Part shown: in pieces, positions 25,381 to 34,339 of the stretch
How positions within the stretch are numbered: the stretch's first letter is position 1
Layout: every line of letters begins with the position of its first letter
Source: UMGS1519 sp050951095
Lineage (GTDB): Bacteria; Actinomycetota; Coriobacteriia; Coriobacteriales; Eggerthellaceae
Length of the DNA: 64,000 nt
Reading direction: 5' to 3'
Assembly: GCA_050951095.1 (NCBI GenBank)
Contig: JBMNIQ010000003.1
Coordinates: 310,001-374,000 of the forward strand
Position numbers and translations under genes: made by a program
The notes under the pieces: generated by a model
Databases searched by the model: none
What the model saw: the letters and a program-made list of their open reading frames with translations, nothing else
What the model was told of the DNA's origin: nothing

Positions 25381-26061
25381 ATGGCGCTTGACGGAGAGGC
25401 CATACGCCGGATGGTGCAGCGGGGCCGGGAGGAAGTGCGTGCCGAACGGGCCGCGCGCCTGGCCGCGCATCCCGGCGCCGCCGTGTTCATCCCGCTCCTG
25501 CCGCGCGAAGACGGCGGCTACGACATCCTGTTCGAGGTGCGCGCCCGCCATCTGGAGCGCCAGCCGGGAGAGGTCTGCCTTCCCGGCGGCCATGTGGAGC
25601 CGGGCGAGGACGGCATCCGGGCGGCCGTGCGCGAGACGTGCGAGGAGCTACTGGTTGCTGCCGACCAGGTTCGCGTGCTGGGCGCGCTGGATTCCGACCG
25701 CGGGCCGAAGGACCTGCCGCTGCAGGTGTGCTACGGCGTGCTTGACGGCTATGCCGGCACGTGGAGCGAAGACGAGGTGGCACGCACGTTCACGGTGCCG
25801 CTGCAATGGTTCCTGGAGCACGAGCCCGTGGTGTACGCCGGAAGACAGCAGCCCGTTTTCGGCGACGATTTCCCGTGGGATGCCATCCCCGGCGGCCGCG
25901 CGTATCCCTGGTGCACGCCGACGCACGAGGTCACGTTCTATTTCGGCACGGACCCGCTTATCTGGGGCATGACGGCGCGCGAGGTGCATCGCTTCGTGGA
26001 TATGCAGCAGCGCGGGGGCATGGAGACCGGCGAAGCGGGCATTATGCACGACAACAACTAA
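25381..26061 (+). CDS. NUDIX hydrolase, CoA-pyrophosphatase-like
   Basis: 226 residues. A complete Nudix box is present (GGHVEPGEDGIRAAVRETCE then EL, residues ~68-90), preceded by LERQPGEVCLPGG. That LPGG lead-in resembles the UPF0035 signature found in CoA pyrophosphatases (NudL/YeaB). The C-terminal part has WCTPTHEVTFYFGTDPLIWGMTA, also typical of that group (IWGxTA). Cleaves a nucleoside diphosphate-X bond; CoA or acyl-CoA is the likely substrate. Follows the C_GCAxxG gene. Confidence 0.88.
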   Translation: MALDGEAIRRMVQRGREEVRAERAARLAAHPGAAVFIPLLPREDGGYDILFEVRARHLERQPGEVCLPGGHVEPGEDGIRAAVRETCEELLVAADQVRVLGALDSDRGPKDLPLQVCYGVLDGYAGTWSEDEVARTFTVPLQWFLEHEPVVYAGRQQPVFGDDFPWDAIPGGRAYPWCTPTHEVTFYFGTDPLIWGMTAREVHRFVDMQQRGGMETGEAGIMHDNN

Positions 26062-26273
26062 CGAATGTCGTATCAACGTCGGCGAACGGCTTGTTCCGGA
26101 CAGCGGACGGATGCTCTCCGTTTCGCTTATGCCGTTGAACGGTATCAACCGCACCGTTAACGTCATTTCCTGCAAGCGGGCGTATCCGCCTCGGTACAAT
26201 CAACAGAGAGTTCCGATATGGTCCTGCGCCATGCCGCAGGAAGCGGAATACCGGTTCCTAGGAGAGGATGAAC

Positions 26274-27212
26274 ATGGAGATCAAGAACGTAGTCGTGGCG
26301 GGTGGTGGCGTCCTGGGAAGCCAGATTGCCTTCCAGTCCGCCTACAAGGGATTCAACGTGAAGGTGTGGCTGCGCATGGAGAGCTCCATCGGCCGCGCGA
26401 AGCCGAAGTTCGAGCGCTGGAAGAACGTGTACTTGCAGACGCTGGAAGCCATGAAGACGAACCCTGCCGCGTATGCCCGCGGCCTGGCGGATACGCCGGA
26501 CCTGACGGACGAGCAGATCGATGCGCTGAAAGAGCAGGTCGTCAAGGCGTATGACAGCTTGGTGCTGACCACGTCCTACGACGAGGCCATGAGCGATGCC
26601 GACCTGGTCATCGAGGCCATTGCGGAGGATCCGCAGCAGAAGATCGACTTCTACACGGAGATGAAGAAGCACCTGCCCCCGGAGGCTATCGTCGTCACGA
26701 ATTCCTCTACGCTGCTGCCCAGCCAGTTCGCTGAGTACACCGGCCGTCCGGAGCGCTACATGGCGCTGCACTTCGCAAACGAGATCTGGCGCAACAACAC
26801 GGCCGAGGTCATGGGCCACGCAGGCACGGACCCCGAGGTGTACAAGCAGGTGACGGAATTCGCAAAGAACATCGGCATGGTGCCGCTGTGCCTGAAGAAG
26901 GAGCAGCCCGGCTACATCCTGAACAGCATGCTGGTGCCGTTCCTGTCTGCCGCCGAGGCGCTTCTGGCGAACGACGTGGCAGACCCCGAGACCATCGACA
27001 AGACCTGGTGCCTGGGCACCGGCGCCCCTGCCGGCCCGTTCCGCATCCTGGACATCGTGGGCTTGGTCACGGCCTATAACATCGTCATCATGAATCCGCA
27101 GGCATCCGATCCCAGCACGACGCCGGGCAAGATTGCCGCAACGCTGAAGAAGTACATCGACGAAGGCAAGACCGGCGTGAACGCCGGCGAGGGCTTCTAC
27201 AAGTACAAGTAG
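26274..27212 (+). CDS. 3-hydroxyacyl-CoA dehydrogenase
   Basis: 312 residues. The Rossmann NAD site GGGVLGSQIA is near residues 10-20; DLVIEAIAED and NSSTLLPSQF are the usual mid-domain motifs. The substrate region reads ALHFANEIWRNNTAEV where many relatives have HFFNPxHxMxLVE, so it belongs to a divergent branch (the catalytic His is kept). The C-terminal helical domain has QPGYILNSMLVPFLSAA. Expected to oxidise a 3-hydroxyacyl-CoA with NAD. The ATG at 26274 is chosen for its spacing from AGGAGAGG. Single gene with a strong terminator. Confidence 0.9.
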   Translation: MEIKNVVVAGGGVLGSQIAFQSAYKGFNVKVWLRMESSIGRAKPKFERWKNVYLQTLEAMKTNPAAYARGLADTPDLTDEQIDALKEQVVKAYDSLVLTTSYDEAMSDADLVIEAIAEDPQQKIDFYTEMKKHLPPEAIVVTNSSTLLPSQFAEYTGRPERYMALHFANEIWRNNTAEVMGHAGTDPEVYKQVTEFAKNIGMVPLCLKKEQPGYILNSMLVPFLSAAEALLANDVADPETIDKTWCLGTGAPAGPFRILDIVGLVTAYNIVIMNPQASDPSTTPGKIAATLKKYIDEGKTGVNAGEGFYKYK

Positions 27213-27297
27213 CGGATCCCAACCCAAAGGCTTCAACTCTTCTGCCAGATGTATCCTCGCCGTCACCCTGGTTGCACCTGCAGGAGGGATGAAACAG

Positions 27298-27335
27298 AAA
27301 CCGCCTGATCCCTTCGGGGTTCAGGCGGTTTTTTT
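27298..27335. terminator. Strong bidirectional terminator
   Basis: AAACCGCCTGA-CCC/GGG-TCAGGCGGTTT with a TTCG tetraloop and T-tract lies between two convergent genes. Confidence 0.93.
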
Positions 27336-27408
27336 ACTGGGGAGAACGAATTTGTGCGAGCGCGTCGTTCCGTGCGTTCGCATGCGTGCGCGGAGTGCGG
27401 CGCAGCGG

Positions 27409-28068
27409 CTAGCGCACCCGAGCGGCGCGTTGCGCGTTGTGTTCGTTGATGTTGTCGATCAGCTGCGATTCGTAATCCACGACGTCGTTCAGGCCATCGC
27501 GCTCGAACTGCTCCACCGTCATGATCTGCGCGCCGATGGCGGCCATGTCGTCGATGTTCGCCTGCTGCACCTCGGGCGAGCGGGACGACGTGGCATCCGA
27601 GAGCACGACCACGTTGTAATCCAGCGACAGGGCGTCCAGGCACGTGGCGCGCACGCAATTCGGCGTGGTGGTGCCGGCCAGGATGACGGTGTTGATGGAA
27701 CGGTCGCGCAGGTCCGTGTCGAGCTTCGTGCCGAAGAACGCCGAGAAGCGGCGCTTGCGGATGACCTCTTCCGTGGGCAGCGGCGTCAGCTCGCGCGGGG
27801 GCAGGATGGATTCCGGCCATTCCGTGGACAGCGGCTTGCCGCCGTTCACCCATGCCTCGTAGCGGACGGCTTCGACGGTCGAACCGTCGGAGGCGTATTC
27901 GCGATGCGCGTGGAAGACGCGCATGTCCAGATCGCGTGCGCGCTGGAGTGCGCGGGCGCAGGCGGGGACGGTAGCGGCGGCGCCGGCGATGTACAGACCG
28001 GAATTCTCGTCGATGAATCCGCGCTGCATGTCGATCAGGATGAGCGCGGCGGCATTGGGCTCGATCAC
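27409..28068 (-). CDS. Isochorismatase-like cysteine hydrolase
   Basis: 219 residues from a GTG at 28068, chosen because AGGAGG lies 7 bp upstream. The catalytic triad of the family is visible: Asp in ILIDMQRGF, Lys in IRKRRFSAFFGTKLD, and Cys in GTTTPNCVRATCLDA, with the cis-peptide TT before it. Members hydrolyse amides, nicotinamide, ureido or isochorismate ethers. The substrate cannot be told from sequence. It is not obviously in an operon. Confidence 0.88.
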   Translation of the reverse strand: MIEPNAAALILIDMQRGFIDENSGLYIAGAAATVPACARALQRARDLDMRVFHAHREYASDGSTVEAVRYEAWVNGGKPLSTEWPESILPPRELTPLPTEEVIRKRRFSAFFGTKLDTDLRDRSINTVILAGTTTPNCVRATCLDALSLDYNVVVLSDATSSRSPEVQQANIDDMAAIGAQIMTVEQFERDGLNDVVDYESQLIDNINEHNAQRAARVR

Positions 28069-28290
28069 GGATTGCCTCCTGGAATCATTTCGTTTCGGTG
28101 AACGAAATTTATCGTAACGCGGGTAAGCATCCATTTTCGCCATGGTTCAGCTATCGGATGCCACGGTCGTGTAAACGGCGCGGAGTCCGCCGCGTACCGT
28201 TCGCCGAGCGCTGCCGCGCGTGCTGCGCGCTGCGCAACGCCGAGCGTGCCGTGCATGGTGGCGCGCCGTGCGTACCGGATGCACGAAGAA

Positions 28291-28326
28291 GCGCCCGTCC
28301 GGTGCTTTCGCGAACCGGGCGGGCGC
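28291..28326 (-). terminator. Terminator of the amino-acid symporter gene
   Basis: GCGCCCGTCCGG and CCGGGCGGGCGC form a 12-bp stem with one wobble and a 12-nt loop. On the minus strand it is followed by TTCTTC. Apart from it, nothing is seen in the 310-bp gap 28069-28378. Confidence 0.75.
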
Positions 28327-28378
28327 TGTGCCTCAAGCGGATGAAACGGATGCGGCGCGTCTGCCGCGTGCGGCGGGA

Positions 28379-29860
28379 TTACCTGCCGGCCATCTCGCGC
28401 GTCTCCTCGTCCGTGATGCCTGCGGCGGCCTCGGCGGCCTCCTGCGCATCGGCCAGCTCGTACGCGTCGTCATGGCGCTTGCCCTTATGCAGCTTCGCCG
28501 TGCTTGCAACAACGCCGGACAGCGCAATCAGCGCGATGGCGTTCGGCAGGACCATGAGCTGGTTGAACATGTCGGCCAGCTCCCAAACCAGGTCGTTCGA
28601 CAGCAGCGAGCCGCAGAAGATGAACGCCAGGGCGATGATGTTGAATGCCAGGACGGCCTTCTTGCCGAACAGGTACTCCACGTTCAGGCGGGCGAACAGG
28701 TTCCAGCTGAGGATGGTGGAGAACGCGAACATCAGCAGGCAGATGGCCACGAACGCGTTGCCGCCGAACTCGCCGAATGCGCTGCCGAACGCGATCTGGG
28801 CCATGTTCGTCTTGTTCACGCCGGAATCGATGGCGGCCTGGTAGCCCTGTGCCATGACGCCGTCTCCCACGTACATGACGCTGATGACCACCAGAGCGGT
28901 GATGCTGACGACCACGATGGTGTCGATGAACACGCCGATCATAGCCACGACGCCCTGGTCGTGGGGATCCTTGACGTTCGCCATAGCGTGCGCATGCGGC
29001 GTGGAGCCCATGCCCGCCTCATTCGAGAACAGGCCGCGCTTCGCGCCCTGCGACAGGGCGGCGATCAGGCCGAACGTGGTGCCGCCGACTTCTGCGGCCG
29101 GATTGAACGCGCACTGGAAGATCAGCGCGAAGGCCGGGCCGACGTTCTGCCAGTTCACGATCAGCACGATCAGGCCGCCGACGATGTAGAGCAGGGCCAT
29201 GATGGGAACGACCTTCTCGGTCACGGCGGCCAGGCGCTGCAGGCCGCCGATGAACACGAAGCCGGCGCAGGCGATGACGAACAGGCCCATGACCCACGTG
29301 GGAATGCTGAAGGCGGTTTCCATGGTGGAGGCGATGGAGTTCGACTGCACCATGCAGCCCATGAAGCCCAGCGCCAGGATGATGGCCACGGCGAAGAAGC
29401 CGGCAAGGAACTTACCGCCCTTGCCCGTGAATGCCGTGCGGATGTAGTACACCGGGCCGCCGTGGACGGAGCCGTCCTCGTCCACCTGGCGCGTCTTCTG
29501 CGCCATGACGGCCTCGCCGTAGTTCGTGGCCATGCCCAGCAGCGCGATGATCCACATCCAGAAGATGGCTCCCGGACCGCCAATCAGGATAGCGCCGCAG
29601 GCGCCGACGATGTTGCCGGTGCCCACCTGGGCGGCAACGGCGGTGGCCAGTGCCTGGAACGAGCTGATGCCGCTCTTATGCTTGCCGCCGCGCAGCGAGA
29701 AGCCGCCGAAGACGCGGCGCATGCCCTCGCCGAAGCAGCGGAACTGAACGCCGCGCGTCCTGATCGTGAAGATCAGGCCGGTGCCGATCAGGAGAATGAT
29801 GAGCACATAATTAGACAGATACGTGTTGATGGTGACGACAACGTCGTACAGAGCATCCAT
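28379..29860 (-). CDS. Sodium:alanine/glycine symporter (AGCS family)
   Basis: 493 residues and about 10-11 membrane spans. Family motifs are GIGTGLIFTIRTRGVQ-like first span, ISSFQALATAVAAQVGTGNIVG near residue 70, GGPGAIFWMWIIALLGMATNYGE and GLFSNEAGMGSTPHAHA near 300. Imports glycine or alanine with Na+. The ATG at 29860 is chosen over an upstream ATG whose codons form the ribosome site. The leader carries a glycine riboswitch, which points to glycine as substrate. Confidence 0.93.
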   Translation of the reverse strand: MDALYDVVVTINTYLSNYVLIILLIGTGLIFTIRTRGVQFRCFGEGMRRVFGGFSLRGGKHKSGISSFQALATAVAAQVGTGNIVGACGAILIGGPGAIFWMWIIALLGMATNYGEAVMAQKTRQVDEDGSVHGGPVYYIRTAFTGKGGKFLAGFFAVAIILALGFMGCMVQSNSIASTMETAFSIPTWVMGLFVIACAGFVFIGGLQRLAAVTEKVVPIMALLYIVGGLIVLIVNWQNVGPAFALIFQCAFNPAAEVGGTTFGLIAALSQGAKRGLFSNEAGMGSTPHAHAMANVKDPHDQGVVAMIGVFIDTIVVVSITALVVISVMYVGDGVMAQGYQAAIDSGVNKTNMAQIAFGSAFGEFGGNAFVAICLLMFAFSTILSWNLFARLNVEYLFGKKAVLAFNIIALAFIFCGSLLSNDLVWELADMFNQLMVLPNAIALIALSGVVASTAKLHKGKRHDDAYELADAQEAAEAAAGITDEETREMAGR

Positions 29861-29993
29861 GCGGAATAAAACCTCCCTCATGTTCCGGTAATACATTCCG
29901 GGGAACATCTTGAAGGAGGGGCCGTTCGGGGCAGGGAAGCCGCTCGCATCCAGGGCAGCAAGGGGAAAGTCGATCCGCGAACGTGCGAAATCG

Positions 29994-30080
29994 CCTCTGT
30001 CCTTGTGCCTGAGAGATTGAGCAGCGCGCCGTGCGCGTGCCTTGCACCTTCGGCATCTCATCCAAGAGATTCTCCAGAGG
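29994..30080 (-). promoter_or_regulatory. Glycine riboswitch (single aptamer)
   Basis: Reading the minus strand, the conserved pieces occur in order: CCTCTGGAGA, GCCGAAGGTGCAA, and ATCTCTCAGGCACAAGG followed by ACAGAGG, with CCTCTG/CAGAGG closing P1. Only one aptamer is evident. The start of the symporter gene is ~135 nt downstream, with a GTTCCGG/CCGGGGAAC-type hairpin near its ribosome site as a possible expression platform. Confidence 0.92.
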
Positions 30081-30312
30081 TTCCTCCGCCATCGGTCTCG
30101 TGGGGATTCCAACGGTTTCATCGGAACGCAAGGACGTATTATGACGGTGCGGCAACAGGATTGCAACATTTCTTTTCGTTGGCGGCAGCACGTGGAGCCC
30201 GTGCGGGACCTGCTGCCGGCGGCGGGATGCCCTCTTTATTTCGCGCTGTCCTGCGCGAATCGGCCGAAGTTCGCCGCAGCGTGCCGCATGCGCGCAGGCG
30301 CCGTGCGGTACC

Positions 30313-32004
30313 ATGGATGACCGAAAACAATCGGGACGATGGCGAAAGGCGGTGGCGATGCAGGGGACGAGCGGCCGGGCAGCGGTGAAGCGGGCCGACA
30401 CGGCGGATGCCGCCGGTGCCGTGGTGCTGGGCATAGCGCTTGCCTGCGTGCTGGCGTACAGCCGCGCGTTCGTGTCGGGCTTTGCCGGTGTGGCGCAGAC
30501 GGGCCAGGGCGACGCGTTCGGCACGGTGTCGTTCGCCTGTTCGCTGGCGCGCTTCCTGACGCTTGCCGGCGTGGCGGCGCTCGGCGCCCTGGGGCATCGG
30601 TTCGCCAGCGCGGTTTCGCTGAAGGCATGCGGCTTGCTGATGATGCTGTCGGCGCTTGCCGTTTCCGCCGGCGCCGCAGGCGATGCGGCCATCGTAGCCG
30701 CGTCCGTTGCCGGTGTGGCGAGCGGCTTCGCCATGCTGATCACGCTGCTGTACCTGGCGGCGCGCCCGGTGCGGTGCGTGGTGCGGGCATCGCTTCTGGG
30801 CTTGGTCGCGGGCGGCGCGGCTATCGGGCTGATGGGCGTGCTGCCGGAGCTTCCGGCCCTGTTGGTGCTGCTTGTAAGCGGCGTTGCCTGGGTGCCGTGC
30901 CTGCTTGCGGCGGACGCGTCGTTTGCGCCCTGCACGCCCGACGGGGGCATGACGCGCAGCCAGGCGCACCGCTTCCCCTGGTTCGCCGCCATCATGTTCT
31001 GCGTCTGCGGCATGCTGGGCTCCCTGCTCTACGGCTTTTCCACGCAGCTTGCCTGGGCGGCCGGCGAACCCACGAACCCGGTGGCGTTCGGCGTTGCCGT
31101 GGCGGCCGTGCTGGTGCTGACGACGCTGCTCGTGATGCGCGGCGGCAGCCATATGCAGCTCGTCTGGGTGCCCCTGTTCGTCCTGCTGCTTGCCAGCGCG
31201 TTGCTGTCATGCTTCGACGTCTCGTTCGCGAACGCGCTGGCCGTCAGCATGCTGCTGGCTTCCGTGTTCTGCTATCACTTCCTGCGGTGGATGGTGTTCC
31301 CGGCACTGGTAGGGCAGTCCGACGTGCCGCATGTCCTGACATGCGGTCTGCTGCTGGTGCTGACGAACAGCTTCCTGAACGTGAGCACCGGCCAGGCGCT
31401 GGCGCAGACGCTGCCGGAGGCCATGCGCGCCCAAGGCGGCGTGGTGTCCCTGGTGCTGCTGTTCCTGGTGTGCTGCCTGGCCGTCTCCTGGGTCGTCGGG
31501 CGCATGCAGGCGCCGCACGGCGAAGGGGCGCCTTCAGGCGAAGGGGCGCCGCTTGCACAGAAGGACGCGGCGGGCGATCCGCGCGCGTCGCAGGAGGTTG
31601 TTGCCGTGCAGGGGGGTGCGAACGAAGAACCCCGCGTGGATGCCGCGCCCCGTGCCGCTGCCGCGCCCGACCGGGATGCGCCCACGGCGGATGCTGCGCC
31701 GGTGGAGATCGCGCCGGCGGAGACAGAGCCGGCTTCGGAGCGCGAGCCCGATCGTCCGGCAGACGCCGAATCGGCAACGGACGCCCTGGACGCCCGCTGC
31801 GCCCGGCTGGCGGATGAGGCCGACCTGACGCCGCGCGAGCGGGAGATATTCGCATTGACGGCACGCGGCTATTCGTCGCCGTTCATCGCCGAGCAGCTCG
31901 TCATCTCGGACAGCACGGTCCGCTTCCACCAGCGCAACATCTATGCGAAGCTGGGCGTCCATTCGAAGCAGGAGCTCATCGCGTTGGCGAACAGCGGGCT
32001 ATAG
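30313..32004 (+). CDS. Membrane-anchored LuxR-type transcriptional regulator
   Basis: Up to 563 residues; an ATG at 30358 with AAAGG upstream is an alternative start. Residues ~35-395 hold about 12 hydrophobic spans in an MFS-like arrangement. A ~90-residue Ala/Pro/Glu linker follows. The C-terminal ~65 residues are a LuxR helix-turn-helix (LTPREREIFALTARGYSSPF...STVRFHQRNIYAKLGVHSK). This fusion is typical of Eggerthellaceae, where many paralogues occur. It probably senses something at the membrane and controls neighbouring genes. The heme operon begins 212 bp downstream on the same strand. Confidence 0.9.
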   Translation: MDDRKQSGRWRKAVAMQGTSGRAAVKRADTADAAGAVVLGIALACVLAYSRAFVSGFAGVAQTGQGDAFGTVSFACSLARFLTLAGVAALGALGHRFASAVSLKACGLLMMLSALAVSAGAAGDAAIVAASVAGVASGFAMLITLLYLAARPVRCVVRASLLGLVAGGAAIGLMGVLPELPALLVLLVSGVAWVPCLLAADASFAPCTPDGGMTRSQAHRFPWFAAIMFCVCGMLGSLLYGFSTQLAWAAGEPTNPVAFGVAVAAVLVLTTLLVMRGGSHMQLVWVPLFVLLLASALLSCFDVSFANALAVSMLLASVFCYHFLRWMVFPALVGQSDVPHVLTCGLLLVLTNSFLNVSTGQALAQTLPEAMRAQGGVVSLVLLFLVCCLAVSWVVGRMQAPHGEGAPSGEGAPLAQKDAAGDPRASQEVVAVQGGANEEPRVDAAPRAAAAPDRDAPTADAAPVEIAPAETEPASEREPDRPADAESATDALDARCARLADEADLTPREREIFALTARGYSSPFIAEQLVISDSTVRFHQRNIYAKLGVHSKQELIALANSGL

Positions 32005-32216
32005 CTTCGCACACCCTCCGCCGTCGCATTGCGAAAGGCGCTGTTTCCAGGGCGAACGGGCCTGTTGGCGGGAACTGTCAATTTCGTTGGGTGCTTTCAT
32101 CGGGGCGTTTGCCTACCATACGATAGAGACAGAAAGCGGCGGGGCCGCGTATGCCGCGTGCTCAGGGCACGTTCGGGAAACACGCCCGCGCCGTTCCGTA
32201 GCATCCGAGGGGTTCG

Positions 32217-32945
32217 ATGGTTTCAACGAAGATTCCGGCGGCGTCGTCCGAAGGGCGGCATCCCATGCCGTCTTCCCAGTCGCCGCGTCCGACGGCGCCG
32301 TATCCGCTCTTCATCTATTTGCAGGGCCAGCCGGTAGCCGTCATCGGCGGCGGGCACGTGGCGGAGCGCAAGACGCAGACGCTGCTTTCGCACGGCGCGC
32401 GCGTCACGCTCACGGCGCCGCGCGTCACCGATGCGCTGCGTTCGCTGGCGGATGACGGCCGCATCGTGTGGCGCGAACGGTGCTACCGCGAGGGCGACCT
32501 TGCCGACACGCTGCTCGTCATCGGCGCCACGGACAATCGCGCGGTGAACGAAGCCGTGTACGACGAGGCGTGCCGCCGGCACATCCTGGTGAACATCGTG
32601 GACGTGCCCGACTTGTGCACGGCCATCGTCCCGTCCATCATGCAGCGCGGCCGCCTGCAGATCGCCGTCTCCACGCAGGGGGCGGCTCCCTCCGAGGCGC
32701 GCGATATCCGCCGCGGCCTGGAACGGGAGTTCCCCGAATGGTGGGAACCCTACCTGGACCTTATGGCGGAGATCCGCCTGCTGGTGAAGCAGCGCGTGCC
32801 CGGCCCGGCATCCGCGCGCACGCCGCTCTACGCCGCCGTGGGGGCAAGCGGGCTGAAGGAGCGCATCGCGAGCGGCGAATCGCCCTCCGCCGAGGATGTG
32901 TACGCCGAGGTTGTCGTGCCCCTGCTGGAAGGAGGCGCGCAATGA
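32217..32945 (+). CDS. Precorrin-2 dehydrogenase (SirC/Met8/CysG-N type)
   Basis: 242 residues. Oxidises precorrin-2 to sirohydrochlorin with NAD; Met8/CysG relatives also insert iron to give siroheme. The NAD site VAVIGGGHVAERKTQTLL is near residues 40-58; LVIGATDNRAVNEAVYDEA and VNIVDVPDLCTAIVPSIMQRG and ISTQG-like AVSTQGAAPSEARDIRRGLE follow in the family order. The N-terminal ~30 residues are an atypical Ser/Pro-rich lead, so the true start may be internal (for example the Met near residue 17). First gene of the heme operon; its stop overlaps hemA by 4 bp. Confidence 0.9.
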   Translation: MVSTKIPAASSEGRHPMPSSQSPRPTAPYPLFIYLQGQPVAVIGGGHVAERKTQTLLSHGARVTLTAPRVTDALRSLADDGRIVWRERCYREGDLADTLLVIGATDNRAVNEAVYDEACRRHILVNIVDVPDLCTAIVPSIMQRGRLQIAVSTQGAAPSEARDIRRGLEREFPEWWEPYLDLMAEIRLLVKQRVPGPASARTPLYAAVGASGLKERIASGESPSAEDVYAEVVVPLLEGGAQ

Positions 32946-34339
32946 GCCTGGTAGTCATGGGCATCAGCCACAAGACGGCGTCCATCGAGCAGCGCGGGCT
33001 GGCAGCCATCCCCGAGCAGGATGTTCCCGACGCGCTGCTGATGGTGAGCGCGACGCCCGGCATCAAGGAGTCGCTGATCCTGTCCACGTGCAACCGCGTC
33101 GAGGTGTACGTGGACGCGAAGACGGACCGCCTGGGCGTCGATGCGCTCGAGGCGTTCTTCCGCGCGCGGGTCGGCGATGCGTTCGACAGCTCGCTGTTCT
33201 ACCTGCTCCGCGGCCCGGAAACCGTGCGCCATGCCTATCGGGTGGTGTGCTCGCTGGATTCCCAGCTGCTGGGCGAGGCGCAGATCCTGGGGCAGATGCG
33301 GCGCGCCTACGAGCTGGCGGCGCGTACGGGAACGTGCGGGGAGACGCTGGAGAAGCTGTTCAAGAGCGCATTTCACCTGGGCAAGCGCGCTCGCACGGAG
33401 ACGGCCATCGGGTCGGATTCCGTCTCGCTCTCCACGACGGCGTACCGGGTGGCGTGTGATCATGCGGACGATATCACGCGCAGCGACGTGCTCCTGATCG
33501 GCGCGGGCGAGATGGCGCAGCTTACGGCGAAGTACCTTCTGGAAGGCGGCGTGGGATCACTGTCCGTGACCACGCGCACGCCGTCGCACGCGGAGGCGTT
33601 CGCGAAGGAGACGGGTGCGCGCGTCGTGCCGTTCGCTCAGCGCGTTCGGGCCGCCGCCGCAAGCGACGTCGTGTTCTCCATGACGGGGGCTACGGAGCCG
33701 GTCGTCCGCGCCGGCGATCTGGCGCGCGAGCGCGCCGCTGCGGGAACGCAGGACCGCCGGCTCGTGTTCGTGGACGAGGCCGTCCCGCGCGATATCGAGC
33801 CCATGTGCGCGGACCTTCCCGGTGTGGACCTGTTCGATCTGGAGGCGCTGACGGCCATCATCGACGAGGGCCTGGCGCAGCGCATGACGGCCGTCGCGCA
33901 GGTGGAGCGCCTGGTCACGCACGCCGAGAAGGAGTTCCTGTCCTGGATGCAGGAGCGCCTGGTGGTTCCCACTATCAAGACGATGTACGAGAAGGGCGAA
34001 TATACCGTGCAGCACGAGCTGGCGCATGCCGTGAAGGAGCTGGAGAAGCAGCGCGGCGCGGTGCTTTCGCCGGAGGAACGGGAGACGCTGGAGGCGTACG
34101 GCAATGCCGTCATGAAGAAGCTGCTGCACGGTCCCACGGTTCGCCTGCGCAAGGAGGCGCAGACGGCGGATTCGTACTATTACACCGGCGCGGCGCGCTA
34201 CCTGTTCGGCATCGAGACGTACCCGCCGGGAACGCACCACCGCTGCACGGAGAAGCGCTGCCTGTCCGGGGAGCCGTGTCCGAACGGATTCTCGCCCGCC
34301 ATGCAGCAGGTGTGCGCGGGGATGAAGGGAGACAGATGA
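32942..34339 (+). CDS. hemA: Glutamyl-tRNA reductase with Cys-rich C-terminal tail
   Basis: 465 residues. Reduces Glu-tRNA(Glu) to glutamate-1-semialdehyde, the first committed step of tetrapyrrole synthesis. The catalytic Cys lies in ILSTCNRVEVY near residue 50; LDSQLLGEAQILGQMR and the NADPH motif LLIGAGEMA near 190 are standard, as is the helical dimerisation domain. After YLFGIETYPPG comes an unusual ~35-residue tail with four Cys (RCTEKRCLSGEPCPNGF...VCAGM), including a Cys-Pro dipeptide of the heme-regulatory-motif kind. Overlaps hemC by 4 bp. Confidence 0.95.
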   Translation: MSLVVMGISHKTASIEQRGLAAIPEQDVPDALLMVSATPGIKESLILSTCNRVEVYVDAKTDRLGVDALEAFFRARVGDAFDSSLFYLLRGPETVRHAYRVVCSLDSQLLGEAQILGQMRRAYELAARTGTCGETLEKLFKSAFHLGKRARTETAIGSDSVSLSTTAYRVACDHADDITRSDVLLIGAGEMAQLTAKYLLEGGVGSLSVTTRTPSHAEAFAKETGARVVPFAQRVRAAAASDVVFSMTGATEPVVRAGDLARERAAAGTQDRRLVFVDEAVPRDIEPMCADLPGVDLFDLEALTAIIDEGLAQRMTAVAQVERLVTHAEKEFLSWMQERLVVPTIKTMYEKGEYTVQHELAHAVKELEKQRGAVLSPEERETLEAYGNAVMKKLLHGPTVRLRKEAQTADSYYYTGAARYLFGIETYPPGTHHRCTEKRCLSGEPCPNGFSPAMQQVCAGMKGDR

